Below, one piece after another: positions 55,850 to 64,000 of a stretch of DNA of 64,000 nt. The stretch covers positions 1 through 64,000 of the forward strand of contig JAISLA010000009.1 in NCBI GenBank assembly GCA_031260705.1, read 5' to 3'. Position 1 is the stretch's first letter. Each line of letters opens with the position of its first letter. This DNA is from Endomicrobium sp. (lineage in GTDB: Bacteria > Elusimicrobiota > Endomicrobiia > Endomicrobiales > Endomicrobiaceae). Made by a program: the position numbers and the translations under genes. The notes below the pieces were generated by a model. The model was not told the DNA's origin. It searched no databases and saw only the letters and a program-made list of their open reading frames with translations.

Positions 55850-58219
55850 TTAACATCTTAATTTGACGCCGAAATCAGTATCGAGTTTCTGTAATAGAAC
55901 ATTCATATCTTTATTGACTTCTTCGTCGGTCAATGTTCTTTCGCTGTTTTTATAAGACAATCTGAACGAGTAGCTGATTTTGCCATTACCTATTTTAGAC
56001 TCATCGGAATACACTGAAAATAACGAATACTCTTTTAAAATACCACCGGATTTCATAACATTTTTAATGACTTTTTCTATTTCAGAAAACTGCAAAGCTT
56101 TATCCGCAGTAATTGAGATGTCTCTTTTTACCTCAGGAAATTTTGAATATGCTTTATATAGAGATTTCTTTCCGGCACAAACATTCTCAAACGGCTCTAA
56201 ATCAATTTCAAAATAGAATACGTCGCTTTCAACGTCATCATCAGTTATTGACGGCTTCAAAACACCGAAGTGACCTACAGGTTTCCCTTTATAAACAACA
56301 GACGCGGTTTTTCCAGAGTGATAATAGCTCTCAGCATTTAAATTTTCAGCAATTATAAATTCATCTGACGATAAAATATTTCTTATTATTCCGCCGCCGA
56401 AATAAAAGTCATATTTCGGACTAATTTTTTGTTCCGCCCATTTCCACCATTTCTGCCAAACTTTACCATACATTATAACCGCAAAAGCTTTTCTTTCGCC
56501 AAGTCCGGTAAAAATTTTACCATACTCAAATAAAGTTACAGTCTCAGAACCCCGCCCGATATTAAGCAGTAGATTTTTATACAGCGCCGGCAGTAAAGAC
56601 GGTCTTAAAACTTCGTTTTCTTTTGATATAGGGTTTGCTATTTTGTAAGAATATTTCAAATCAAATTTTTCCAGTTCAGCGATCTCCGAAAAACTATAAT
56701 TCAGGGCTTCGCTGAAACCAAGTCCGTTTAACTTAACTCTAAACTCTTCAGCAACAGCATGAAGAAATGAATTATCCGTTGCACAAACTTCAGCAGCACA
56801 CCTTTTTTCAGGAGACGTTATGACGTCATATCCTTTAATTCTTGCAATTTCTTCAATTAAATCCACTTCCTTTTTTATATCGTTGCGCCACGATGGAACA
56901 GTACAGAAAATTATTGTGCCTCTGGACTGTAAATCTATTCCTAAAAATCTTAAAATTTCCGCTATTTCGTCTTCTTTGACAGCACAGCCCAAAATTTTAG
57001 ATACTTTTTCAACTCTTAAAGCTATATCTGCCCTTTCATATTTTACAATCTGCAAATCTTCTCTTGCCTCCATTCTGCCGCCTGCAATTTCAATTATGAG
57101 ATTAGCGGCTCTCCACGACGCAAGCTCGGTTATATTCCATCCCAATCCTCTTTCAAATCTGTAAGAAGAACCGCTCGAAAGATTTAATTTTTTTGAAGTT
57201 TTTCTTATTGAAACCGCATCAAAAATTGCGCTTTCTAAAAATACGGTTTCAGTTTTTTCATCAATACCAGAATACTCTCCTCCCATCACTCCAGCAATCG
57301 CAACAGGCTTTTTACTGTCCGCTATAACGAGCATTTCAGAATCAAGTTTATATTCTTTGCCGTCGAGAGCAGTTATCTTCTCGAAATCGACAGCTTTTCT
57401 TACGACAATCTTTTTAGACGAAAGTTTCGTTATGTCAAAAGCATGCAGAGGCTGTCCTAGTTCAATCATAACGTAGTTGGTTATGTCAACAACATTATTG
57501 ACGGGTCTTATTCCGCTTTTCTCCAAAGCATCTGCAATCCAGCCGGGCGACGGACATATTTTAACACCGGATATAACGCTTCCTATATATCGACGGCACA
57601 AATCAGATTTTACTTCAATGCAGTTTAAGTACGGGATATTGAAAGTCTTTATTATCGGAAAAGATAGTATTTTACGCAGTTTCGCACCTATCTCTCTTGC
57701 AACTCCTAAATGACTTAAACAATCGCCTCTATTTGTAGTTATTTCTATTTCGAGTATAGAATCAAGTCCGCTTAAAACGTTTTCAAGAGCAACGCCCATC
57801 TTTGTATTTTTGTCAAGAATCAAAATGCCGTCGGATTCTTTCTTAAGACCGAGATCCGCTTCAGAACATATCATACCTTCAGACACTGTTCCTCTTATTT
57901 TGGATTTATTTATTTTAAAATTTCCAGGTAATACGGCGCCTATCTTTGCAAGAGGAACAATTTGCCCCGCAGCAATATTTTTTGCACCGCATACTATTGA
58001 ATAATCTTTTGAACCGTCATTGACCTTACACAAAGAAAGTCTGTCTGCCCCGGGATGTTTTAGCACCTCCAAAACTTCTACCGTAACGACATTACACCAG
58101 TCGCACCCCGTTGAAACAACAGAAGTTTCAATGCCTACAGAAATAAGCATTGAGGCAAGTTCTTGCGGGCTTAACTCAAAATCTACAAACTTTTTAAGCC
58201 AATTATACGATAACTTCAT
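55850..58219 (-). CDS. pheT: Phenylalanyl-tRNA synthetase beta subunit
   Basis: 789 residues from the ATG at 58219 (MKLSYNWLKKFVDFELSPQE), preceded by AAGGAATTGGGA; an open extension to 58285 is rejected. Domains: B1, a tRNA-binding EMAP-like fold (VVTVEVLEVLKHPGADRLSLCKV near 45-67), B3/B4 editing (GQPLHAFD, IAGVMGGEYSGI), B5, the catalytic-like B6/B7, and a C-terminal B8 anticodon domain (SKFPEVKRDISI). Partner of PheS, from which it is separated by an unusual 338-bp gap. Confidence 0.97.
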   Translation of the reverse strand: MKLSYNWLKKFVDFELSPQELASMLISVGIETSVVSTGCDWCNVVTVEVLEVLKHPGADRLSLCKVNDGSKDYSIVCGAKNIAAGQIVPLAKIGAVLPGNFKINKSKIRGTVSEGMICSEADLGLKKESDGILILDKNTKMGVALENVLSGLDSILEIEITTNRGDCLSHLGVAREIGAKLRKILSFPIIKTFNIPYLNCIEVKSDLCRRYIGSVISGVKICPSPGWIADALEKSGIRPVNNVVDITNYVMIELGQPLHAFDITKLSSKKIVVRKAVDFEKITALDGKEYKLDSEMLVIADSKKPVAIAGVMGGEYSGIDEKTETVFLESAIFDAVSIRKTSKKLNLSSGSSYRFERGLGWNITELASWRAANLIIEIAGGRMEAREDLQIVKYERADIALRVEKVSKILGCAVKEDEIAEILRFLGIDLQSRGTIIFCTVPSWRNDIKKEVDLIEEIARIKGYDVITSPEKRCAAEVCATDNSFLHAVAEEFRVKLNGLGFSEALNYSFSEIAELEKFDLKYSYKIANPISKENEVLRPSLLPALYKNLLLNIGRGSETVTLFEYGKIFTGLGERKAFAVIMYGKVWQKWWKWAEQKISPKYDFYFGGGIIRNILSSDEFIIAENLNAESYYHSGKTASVVYKGKPVGHFGVLKPSITDDDVESDVFYFEIDLEPFENVCAGKKSLYKAYSKFPEVKRDISITADKALQFSEIEKVIKNVMKSGGILKEYSLFSVYSDESKIGNGKISYSFRLSYKNSERTLTDEEVNKDMNVLLQKLDTDFGVKLRC

Positions 58220-58557
58220 TTCCCAATTCCTTACTTTTCCCGTCAGTTCGGGACAACGACGCAAAAAGCCCAACTCCATATACAAGTTCCGTCATTACGA
58301 ACTTGATCCAGAATCTGTCGCGCCGAAGTCATTTATCGCCATTTAGCATCCCGTCTTTCGCTGCCCGCTTACTTACTTTATTACATCAAGAATTCCTAAT
58401 TTTGAGACACGACAAACGGAATAAATCCAAATTCTTTAAGGATATTGTATCCAAGATAACAAGACAAGTTTTTGAAATATCTGTTTTTTCTGCAAATCTT
58501 TCAAAATCCGCGATTTTTCACAATGACAGAGACCGATAAAAACAATATTATATAACT
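58220..58557. other. 338-bp spacer between pheS and pheT with a repeat-like stretch
   Basis: No gene. Near 58291-58316 it reads GTCATTACGAACTTG followed by ATCCAGAATCT, resembling dispersed palindromic intergenic repeats seen in several bacteria (GTCATTCCGAACTTG type). Only this copy is in the window. GC content here is higher than in most gaps. Confidence 0.4.
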
Positions 58558-59577
58558 TTAAAACTGCTTCAAAAATCTTAAATCGTTTTCATACAGAAGC
58601 CGTATATCATCTATTCCGTATTTAAGCATCGCAATTCTTTCAACTCCCATACCGAAAGCATAGCCTGTATATTTTTCAGAATCGTAATTAACGGCTTTTA
58701 AAACATCAGGATGAACCATTCCGCAACCCAATGTTTCAATCCATCCCGAATTTTTGCATATTCTGCAGCCCTCGCCTTTACAGAAAAAACACTGAATATC
58801 AACCTCAGCAGACGGCTCCGTAAATTGAAAATGCGACGGTTTGAACCGTACACCTAATTCAGAACCAAAAAATTGGTGTATAAAATTGATAAGTACGGCT
58901 TTTAAATCCACAAACGATATATTTTCATCTACTTCAAACCCTTCAATCTGATGGAAAGTTGACGAATGTGAAGCGTCAGAAGCTTCATTTCTGTAAACTC
59001 TTCCGGGGACAATAACTTTTACTGGAGGATTTTGTTTTTCCATAACATGAATCTGTACCGGAGAAGTATGGGTTCTGAGCAGATTTTTCATACCCTCAAT
59101 ATAAAAAGTATCCTGGGTATCTCTTGACGGATGACTTTCAGGTATATTTAAAGCTTCAAAGTTGTACCAATCGGTTTCTATTTCAGGTCCTTCCACAACA
59201 CTAAAGCCAAGCGACTTAAAAACAGAACTTATATTCTTTATCGTCTGCACAACAGGATGAAAACTCCCTTTTGAAAATGGGAAATAAAAACTTGGAGAAT
59301 AATCCAGTTTATCCTTATGCATTTTTTCGTCAAGCAAAACTTTTTTAAGACTTTTCTTTCTTTTCTCAATTTCACTTACAATAATATCTTTTGCTCCATT
59401 CGCTTCCGAGCCGATTATTTTTCTATCCTTAATAGAGTACTGCGACAGAGATTTTAAAATCTGCGTCAACACGCCATTTTTTCCCAAATATCTGGTTTTT
59501 ATGTCTTCAAGCGCTGTAAAATCGGCATTTTTTATTTCTTCTGATGCTCTATCAATAATCTGTTTAATATCATCCAT
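58558..59577 (-). CDS. pheS: Phenylalanyl-tRNA synthetase alpha subunit
   Basis: Class II catalytic subunit. 339 residues. An N-terminal coiled coil (about 1-85) with TRYLGKNGVLTQILKSL is followed by motif 2-type VYRNEASDASHSSTFHQIEGF near 200-220 and motif 3 GYAFGMGVERIAMLKYGIDDIR near 308-329. A CX2C-type insertion (CFFCKGEGCRICKNSGW) is the usual one. It is downstream of the TPR gene by 85 bases. Confidence 0.98.
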   Translation of the reverse strand: MDDIKQIIDRASEEIKNADFTALEDIKTRYLGKNGVLTQILKSLSQYSIKDRKIIGSEANGAKDIIVSEIEKRKKSLKKVLLDEKMHKDKLDYSPSFYFPFSKGSFHPVVQTIKNISSVFKSLGFSVVEGPEIETDWYNFEALNIPESHPSRDTQDTFYIEGMKNLLRTHTSPVQIHVMEKQNPPVKVIVPGRVYRNEASDASHSSTFHQIEGFEVDENISFVDLKAVLINFIHQFFGSELGVRFKPSHFQFTEPSAEVDIQCFFCKGEGCRICKNSGWIETLGCGMVHPDVLKAVNYDSEKYTGYAFGMGVERIAMLKYGIDDIRLLYENDLRFLKQF

Positions 59578-59662
59578 TGCAGAATCTCTATATCATTTTA
59601 TGTTATGTATAAATATTTAAAGTCTGTTTTTTGCTACACCGAAAACCGACATAGCACATATT

Positions 59663-59947
59663 TTAACTCTTAATACCTATAAGTTTATTAAGCCTGACTC
59701 TGACTATTTTGTAGTCGGGTTTAACAGTCAATGCTTTTGAATACATTTCTCTTGCTTCGTCCATTTGATTTGAACTTTCTTTAATAAGACCTATATTATA
59801 ATAAGCCTCAGCGTTGCCCGGATTTATTTCCAAAACTTTTTTAAACTCAGACACGGCTTCATCATACTTATTGTTAAGAAAGTAAAATTTCCCCAATTCT
59901 ATATGGTTTGCCTCGTTTGAAACCGTATTTTTTATATCATTACTCAT
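59663..59947 (-). CDS. Small tetratricopeptide-repeat protein
   Basis: 94 residues with two TPR units: LGKFYFLNNKYDEAVSEFKKVLEINPGNAEAYYNIGLIKESSNQMDEA spans about 18-65 in 34-residue periods (described here by pattern: A at 8, G/Y at 11, A at 20, P at 32). TPRs mediate protein contacts; the partner is unknown. It starts 3 bases after ktrA, so it is in that operon. Confidence 0.85.
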   Translation of the reverse strand: MSNDIKNTVSNEANHIELGKFYFLNNKYDEAVSEFKKVLEINPGNAEAYYNIGLIKESSNQMDEAREMYSKALTVKPDYKIVRVRLNKLIGIKS

Positions 59948-59950
59948 TAA

Positions 59951-60640
59951 TCATCCTCTTAATTTTACCAAAGACTTTACAGAACCTATTACAACCAAAA
60001 TATCATTTTGACTTATTTCATCGTCAGGTCCCGGCATCATATTTACTTCTTCTTTTATATCACTCTGTCCGTCATCATCAATAATCGGAATGCGTTTGCG
60101 CATGGCAATAATATTGACCCCGTAATTGTTTCTGACACCTGAATTTTTTATTGTCTTTCCCCAAATCTCTTTCGGGGCTATCACTTCAACCAAATTATAA
60201 TCTTTTGAAAGTTCTATCTGTTCCAAAATATTCGGCATTACTATATTATCTACAAGTTTTTTTGCCATTTCAAATTCCGGATAAACTACGATATCCACAC
60301 CGAGTTTTGCCGCAACTTTAGAATGCCAACGGCTTGAAGATTTGAGAATGACGTTTTTAACACCGAGTTCCTTAACTATTAACGTGGACAGAATGCTTGT
60401 CTCTATATTTCCGCCTATTGAAATTACAACACTGTCGCAGTCCGCAACACCGGCATCTTCCATAGCCTTTTCATCGGTTGCATCAGCCACTAAAGCCTGC
60501 GTGACAAACCGGCTTATACGGTTGACTGTTTCACTGTCATTGTCAATAGCCAAAACCTGCATATCTTTTTTTACAAGTTCCACCGCAACATTATAACCAA
60601 ACGTCCCAAGTCCTATAATCGCAAACTGTTTCTTTTTCAT
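59951..60640 (-). CDS. ktrA: Potassium uptake regulatory protein KtrA (RCK domain)
   Basis: 229 residues: RCK_N Rossmann domain (FAIIGLGTFGYNVAVELVKK at 6-25, LAIDNDSETVNRIS, ALVADATDEKAMEDAGVADCD, VVISIGGNIETSIL) binding ATP/ADP or NAD, then an RCK_C domain. It forms the ring that gates KtrB. A 111-bp spacer separates it from ktrB. Single-RCK length distinguishes KtrA from the double TrkA. Confidence 0.93.
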   Translation of the reverse strand: MKKKQFAIIGLGTFGYNVAVELVKKDMQVLAIDNDSETVNRISRFVTQALVADATDEKAMEDAGVADCDSVVISIGGNIETSILSTLIVKELGVKNVILKSSSRWHSKVAAKLGVDIVVYPEFEMAKKLVDNIVMPNILEQIELSKDYNLVEVIAPKEIWGKTIKNSGVRNNYGVNIIAMRKRIPIIDDDGQSDIKEEVNMMPGPDDEISQNDILVVIGSVKSLVKLRG

Positions 60641-60751
60641 CGATGATTCGCTCTTTTGTCATAATGAAAAGGCAATATTTTTAAAGCATCCGGTCTTTTC
60701 GTAAAATTTCATATTCATTACGACATATAAACAAAGATAATGCCAGTCGAC

Positions 60752-62056
60752 CTATCCGACTAATATTCTGGCTTCGGGATATCTTATCCTCTTCTTTTTA
60801 CCAACTGGATCTAACACAAGTATCAATAATGTAAGTATCCCTATTCTTCCCGCTATCATTGCAATAATGATAAGCACTTTACCTTCAACTGACAAATCAG
60901 CGGTAATACCCAGTGACAATCCGGCTGTGGCAAATGCCGAAACAACTTCAAAGACAACAGTAAGCGGTTTTAAACAACTTTCAAGCAAAACGATAATCGC
61001 TGAAAAAAATGCAATTGAAGCAAAAAATATAATAAAAACCGCCAGAGCCTTTTTTACTATACCGGCCGGGATCCGCCTTTTAAATAAAACAAAATCGTCG
61101 TCACCTTTCAGCACGCTTCTTACAAATATAAAAACTAACGCAAGCGTAGTAACTTTTACACCACCCGCCGTGCTTCCCGGCGCTGCGCCGGCTGACATTA
61201 AAAATAACAGTATTGCATCAGTAAATTCACTAAACAAATTTACGGGGACAGAATAAAAACCTGCCGTTCTTGCACTTACAGCCTGAAAAAAAGCATTATT
61301 TATTGAATAAAATAGTCCATGTCCTCTTAGCGCACCTGAAAATAAAAACAATATAAATGCAAAAAATGTAATCACCGCCGATATGGAAAGAACAACCTTT
61401 GTATGCGTCCACAAACGCAAACGCTTTTCTTTATATGTATCGTAAATATCAACTATTACAAAAAAGCCAAGTCCACCGATAAGCACTAAGACAGAAATCA
61501 CATACAACAAAGCCGGATCATTTGCAAATCCTGCTAAACTGTCACAAAAAAAACCAAAACCAGCATTACAAAAAGCCGCTATTGAATAAAATATTCCTAA
61601 ATATACTGATCTTAAAAATGAAAAACTGCGGAAAAAAATAAAAGTTAATACAACCGCTCCAGTAAATTCTATGACTAAAACAAAAAAAACAGCTTTTAAA
61701 AGAAGTTTCTTTAAACCGCTGAAAGACGATATATCAAATATATCCTGCATTATACGTCTGTCTTTCAAAGCTATTTTACCAAACAGCAACGTAATAAAGG
61801 TGGAAACAAACATATACCCTATACCGCCAAGCTGCACGAGAATTAAAATAACTATCTGTCCGAACGTTGAATAATATTCACCAATATTTACGACTGAAAG
61901 ACCCGTAACGCATACAGCTGAAACAGATGTAAATAAACTTGTAATAAAAGAAAAATCACCGGAACTGCGCGCGGCAGGAAGCGACAAAAGTAATACGCCT
62001 GTTATTATAAGTCCAAGAAAAAACAATATCAGTGTTTTTGCCGGAGAATAATTCAT
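60752..62056 (-). CDS. ktrB: Potassium uptake channel KtrB/TrkH
   Basis: 434 residues with many membrane helices in four M1-P-M2 repeats. Selectivity-filter strands: TSVSAVCVTGLSVVN near 43-57, YSIAAFCNAGFGFF near 157-170, FQAVSARTAGFYSV near 259-272 and FEVVSAFATAGLSLGI near 366-381, each with the conserved Gly. Length fits KtrB better than TrkH. It starts 6 bases after rplT, inside the translation operon. Confidence 0.93.
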   Translation of the reverse strand: MNYSPAKTLILFFLGLIITGVLLLSLPAARSSGDFSFITSLFTSVSAVCVTGLSVVNIGEYYSTFGQIVILILVQLGGIGYMFVSTFITLLFGKIALKDRRIMQDIFDISSFSGLKKLLLKAVFFVLVIEFTGAVVLTFIFFRSFSFLRSVYLGIFYSIAAFCNAGFGFFCDSLAGFANDPALLYVISVLVLIGGLGFFVIVDIYDTYKEKRLRLWTHTKVVLSISAVITFFAFILFLFSGALRGHGLFYSINNAFFQAVSARTAGFYSVPVNLFSEFTDAILLFLMSAGAAPGSTAGGVKVTTLALVFIFVRSVLKGDDDFVLFKRRIPAGIVKKALAVFIIFFASIAFFSAIIVLLESCLKPLTVVFEVVSAFATAGLSLGITADLSVEGKVLIIIAMIAGRIGILTLLILVLDPVGKKKRIRYPEARILVG

Positions 62057-62062
62057 TTATTT

Positions 62063-62410
62063 CTATGCAGCTTTCGCAACTTCAATCAGCTGTTTAAATG
62101 CAGCATTATCGTTTACCGCTATTTCTGCAAGCATCTTTCTGTCTATTGCAACATTGGCTTTCTTAAGACCGGAAATAAATCTATTATAAGAAATTCCTTC
62201 TTCTCTTACTGCAGCATTAAGACGCACTATCCAAAGAGTTCTGAAATTTGCCTTATTGTCCTTTCTTCCGGTATAAGCATAATTAAGAGATCTTTCTACC
62301 TGCTGGATTACCATTCTCCAACGGTTTTTCTTCGCTGCATAAGATCCTTTTGCAAGTCTGAATATTTTTTTCTTTCTTTGTCTTGTATATACAACACTTT
62401 TCGCACGCAT
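62063..62410 (-). CDS. rplT: Ribosomal protein bL20
   Basis: 115 residues: basic N-terminal extension (RQRKKKIFRLAKGSYAAKKN near 11-30), then RWRMVIQQVERSLNYAYTGR and the globular RTLWIVRLNAAVREEGISYNRFI. It binds 23S rRNA and, in many bacteria, represses its own operon. It is 27 bases after rpmI. Confidence 0.98.
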   Translation of the reverse strand: MRAKSVVYTRQRKKKIFRLAKGSYAAKKNRWRMVIQQVERSLNYAYTGRKDNKANFRTLWIVRLNAAVREEGISYNRFISGLKKANVAIDRKMLAEIAVNDNAAFKQLIEVAKAA

Positions 62411-62437
62411 CTAAGATCTCCCTTCATATAAATATTA

Positions 62438-62638
62438 CTAAAAACTGTACGGCATAATCTTTTTCATCGTTTTCATATCTGCTTTTGTAACTATGACAGG
62501 TTTTCTTGCTTTTCTGTTTTGGTTTCCGGAATCCCCAGCTAAAAGATGTCTCTGTCCTGGTTTCTTATATTTAACTTTTCCTTTTCCCGTGACTTTAAAG
62601 CGTTTTTTTGCGCCGTTGTGCATTTTCATTTTAGGCAC
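62438..62638 (-). CDS. rpmI: Ribosomal protein bL35
   Basis: 66 residues, very basic: MPKMKMHNGAKKRFKVTGKG start, KPGQRHLL, and the C-terminal DMKTMKKIMPYS typical of bL35. It lies between infC (78 bases upstream) and rplT. Confidence 0.97.
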   Translation of the reverse strand: MPKMKMHNGAKKRFKVTGKGKVKYKKPGQRHLLAGDSGNQNRKARKPVIVTKADMKTMKKIMPYSF

Positions 62639-62716
62639 TTTATCCCCCGCTGACTATGACAAACCAATCTATGTCTGCAATCTGCCGAACTTAAAGCAGT
62701 CTGTCATAAATTAAAT

Positions 62717-63265
62717 TTATTTTATTTTCTTTTTTGGGACCAAAGTCAAGAATATCCTCGTACCCATTGAATAAACTTTTCTTTCGGGACATGCAACATC
62801 AGCCAAAGATTCTTTTATTCTGTCCATAATTTTAATTCCCAAATCTTTGTGTTGCATTTCTCTTCCGGAAAATAAAGCCGTAAGCTGCACTTTATTTCCT
62901 CCATCAATAAATTCCCTGGCATGTTTAATTTTAACTTCCAGATCATGCTCGCTGATACGAGATCTTATTCTAACTTCTTTAATATGAGAAATTTTTTGTT
63001 TTTTTCTAGCTTCTTTTTCTTCTTTCTCCATCTCATACTTGAATTTAGAGAAATTAATTATTCTACACACAGGCGGATTTGCCTGCGGAGAAATTTCTAC
63101 TAAATCCAAATCTTTTGCCAGCGCTTTTGCTAAAGCATCAGCTGTTTTTATTACTCCTATCATCGTCCCATCAAAATCAACAAGCCTTACCTCTGGCACT
63201 TTGATAAACTGGTTTATACGAAATTTTCTGTTTTCTACGACTCCTCCCCTGACAATACTTGTCAA
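62717..63265 (-). CDS. infC: Translation initiation factor IF-3
   Basis: IF3 binds the 30S subunit and rejects wrong start codons. N-domain RINQFIKVPEVRLVDFDG, linker DLDLVEISPQANPPVCRIINFSKFKYEMEK, and C-domain IKEVRIRSRISEHDLEVKI with REMQHKDLGIKIMDRI. The start is unclear. The furthest candidate is TTG (63265) and an ATT lies at 63256, but a strong Shine-Dalgarno AGGGGAGGAG (63250-63241) lies downstream of both. Homology suggests the protein begins about 7 residues before RIN, at GTC/GTA/GAA. IF3 genes often use rare starts (AUU in E. coli) for autoregulation. Confidence 0.93.
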   Translation of the reverse strand: MTSIVRGGVVENRKFRINQFIKVPEVRLVDFDGTMIGVIKTADALAKALAKDLDLVEISPQANPPVCRIINFSKFKYEMEKEEKEARKKQKISHIKEVRIRSRISEHDLEVKIKHAREFIDGGNKVQLTALFSGREMQHKDLGIKIMDRIKESLADVACPERKVYSMGTRIFLTLVPKKKIK

Positions 63266-63274
63266 TTTTTAAAT

Positions 63275-63305
63275 AAAAAAATCGGGGCGAACCAACCCCG
63301 CCCCG
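63275..63305 (-). terminator. Attenuator-like intrinsic terminator in the infC leader
   Basis: Minus-strand CGGGGCG, 9-nt loop, CGCCCCG, then ATTTTTTT: a perfect 7-bp all-GC stem and U-run. It lies about 105 nt after the infC promoter start and 10 bases before the first possible infC start, so transcription must read through it to express infC-rpmI-rplT and beyond. Confidence 0.85.
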
Positions 63306-63416
63306 TAAATATACAATGTAAAAACAATTGTTTTATATTCTTTAACCTTTTCCCTTAAATAACATCTGGGTGAAGATGAGCCGGGATTAGCTGCTTTATT
63401 ACTTAGCATTTAGCGA

Positions 63417-63445
63417 ATTGTACAATAACTATCTCTCTTTGTCAA
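63417..63445 (-). promoter_or_regulatory. Promoter of the infC operon
   Basis: -35 TTGACA (63445-63440), 17-bp spacer, -10 TACAAT (63422-63417). Predicted start near 63410, giving a leader of about 145-170 nt with the terminator in it. Confidence 0.85.
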
Positions 63446-63783
63446 TGCAGTGTCAGTATCTTTTTCATCTTAAATACAGACAGAGAAAAAATAACAAAAA
63501 GCATTATCCGGAAAGCAGACGTTATTCCAATCTATAATTCTCACAATTACATCACTATGCAAAAACCTGCCAACAAAATACTTTTGCTCTGACTTAAATA
63601 TTAATGTCGCTCAAGTCTAAAAGAATTTCCGGAAATTCCTCGTTCAAAGTCTTTTGTAAAAACATCAAGATATTTTTGTGTCCCGCTTCTAAAAAACGGT
63701 CTAAATCATATTAAAAGCACAAGGATTTCAAAACGACGCAGATAAAACAACAAACACATCACCATAAATGTAAAAATTTTTTC
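63446..63783. other. 338-bp gap with a short gene remnant
   Basis: Between coaX and the infC promoter. One minus-strand stretch of about 40 open codons (about 63597-63715) reads DLDRFLEAGHKNILMFLQKT and LNEEFPEILLDLSDI, bounded by stops and with no start signal; probably a remnant, family unknown. The rest is empty. Confidence 0.4.
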
Positions 63784-64000
63784 TCAATTCCTGCTATTTA
63801 AGTTACTTTTTTTCCATATAATTCGTATTCCAGCTAAAGTCAAATACGGCAAAACAATTTCTATTTCTTCTATTTCGTCAAACACAAATCCAGCTAAACC
63901 GCCGGTGGCAATTATATGCTTTACTTTCATTTCCTTTTTTATTCTTGCAATAAGTTCTTTTACCAGTCCCGTATAACCAAAATAAAGTCCTGACTGCATG
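63784..64000 (-). CDS. coaX: Type III pantothenate kinase, C-terminal part (5' end beyond window)
   Basis: 72 codons to the edge; the gene continues off the right side. The visible C-terminus has QSGLYFGYTGLVKELI (the G-x-x-x-G-x-x-G helix typical of CoaX), HIIATGGLAGFVFDEI with the ATP-binding ATGG turn, and LPYLTLAGIRIIW. CoaX phosphorylates pantothenate, first step of CoA synthesis, with ASKHA fold. A short tail follows the family end. Confidence 0.9.
   Translation of the reverse strand, partial: MQSGLYFGYTGLVKELIARIKKEMKVKHIIATGGLAGFVFDEIEEIEIVLPYLTLAGIRIIWKKSNLNSRN

Noticed and set aside
1-64000. CRISPR arrays, transposases, integrases, rRNA
   Set aside because: No regularly spaced direct repeats, DDE or tyrosine/serine recombinase motifs, or rRNA-like stretches were found on reading both strands by eye.

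Overview
The window is about 64 kb of AT-rich DNA from a Gram-negative (diderm) bacterium. Diderm markers are LptE, a complete Tol-Pal set, several lipoboxes and EnvC/FtsX. Gene content is fermentative and anaerobic: GTP-type PEP carboxykinase, acetate kinase, NfnAB and a broken [FeFe]-hydrogenase maturase gene hydF. Core housekeeping genes are intact and tightly packed, while accessory genes are dissolving into pseudogenes. That mix best fits a reduced, host-associated genome. My inference is Elusimicrobiota, class Endomicrobia (flagellate endosymbiont type); the phylum is inferred from gene content, not proven. Almost every gene is on the minus strand; only ackA, a DJ-1/PfpI gene and one doubtful ORF are on plus. 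No tRNA, rRNA, CRISPR array or intact transposase was found.

Layout, left to right. 1-9 kb: pckG (cut by the left edge), ndk-pssA-psd (phosphatidylethanolamine synthesis), prfB with its programmed +1 frameshift, leuS-lptE, and a frameshifted tlyA. 9-18 kb: dxs, ispA, xseB, xseA, a possible ymdB remnant, rny, 5-formyl-THF cyclo-ligase, rarA, and a zapB-like/zapA pair with an apparently leaderless promoter. 18-24 kb: a 1.3-kb gap carrying a plus-strand promoter, then ackA and a DJ-1-like gene, a broken mtnP, a decayed lipoprotein gene and purine nucleoside phosphorylase. 24-29 kb: deoB, split transketolase, rpiB and tpiA (pentose-phosphate, nucleoside salvage and triose metabolism). 29-37 kb: hydF pseudogene, nfnB-nfnA, tyrS, pfkA, an AI-2E-type transporter and a cNMP-domain protein. 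37-49 kb: a PHP-domain membrane protein, the pal-cpoB-tolA-tolB-tolQ-tolR operon, dus, tsaD, a truncated-looking protein, a ctpA remnant and envC-ftsX. 49-56 kb: scpB and scpA separated by junk, trpS, an M50 protease, a second stretch of decayed genes and a GlcD-type oxidase. 56-64 kb: infC-rpmI-rplT-ktrB-ktrA-TPR-pheS-pheT, with a strong promoter and an attenuator-like terminator before infC, and coaX cut by the right edge.

The main findings concern decay and regulation. Three separate decayed loci (22.7, 50 and 53.5 kb) each start with a lipoprotein signal peptide followed by one transmembrane segment, and look like relics of one small-lipoprotein element family. Poly-G/C runs of 8-10 nt sit in or beside most dead loci; one lies in hydF at a frame break. 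psd has Ser-Ser where a Gly-Ser cleavage site is expected. infC lacks a recognisable start codon at the right distance from its strong Shine-Dalgarno.
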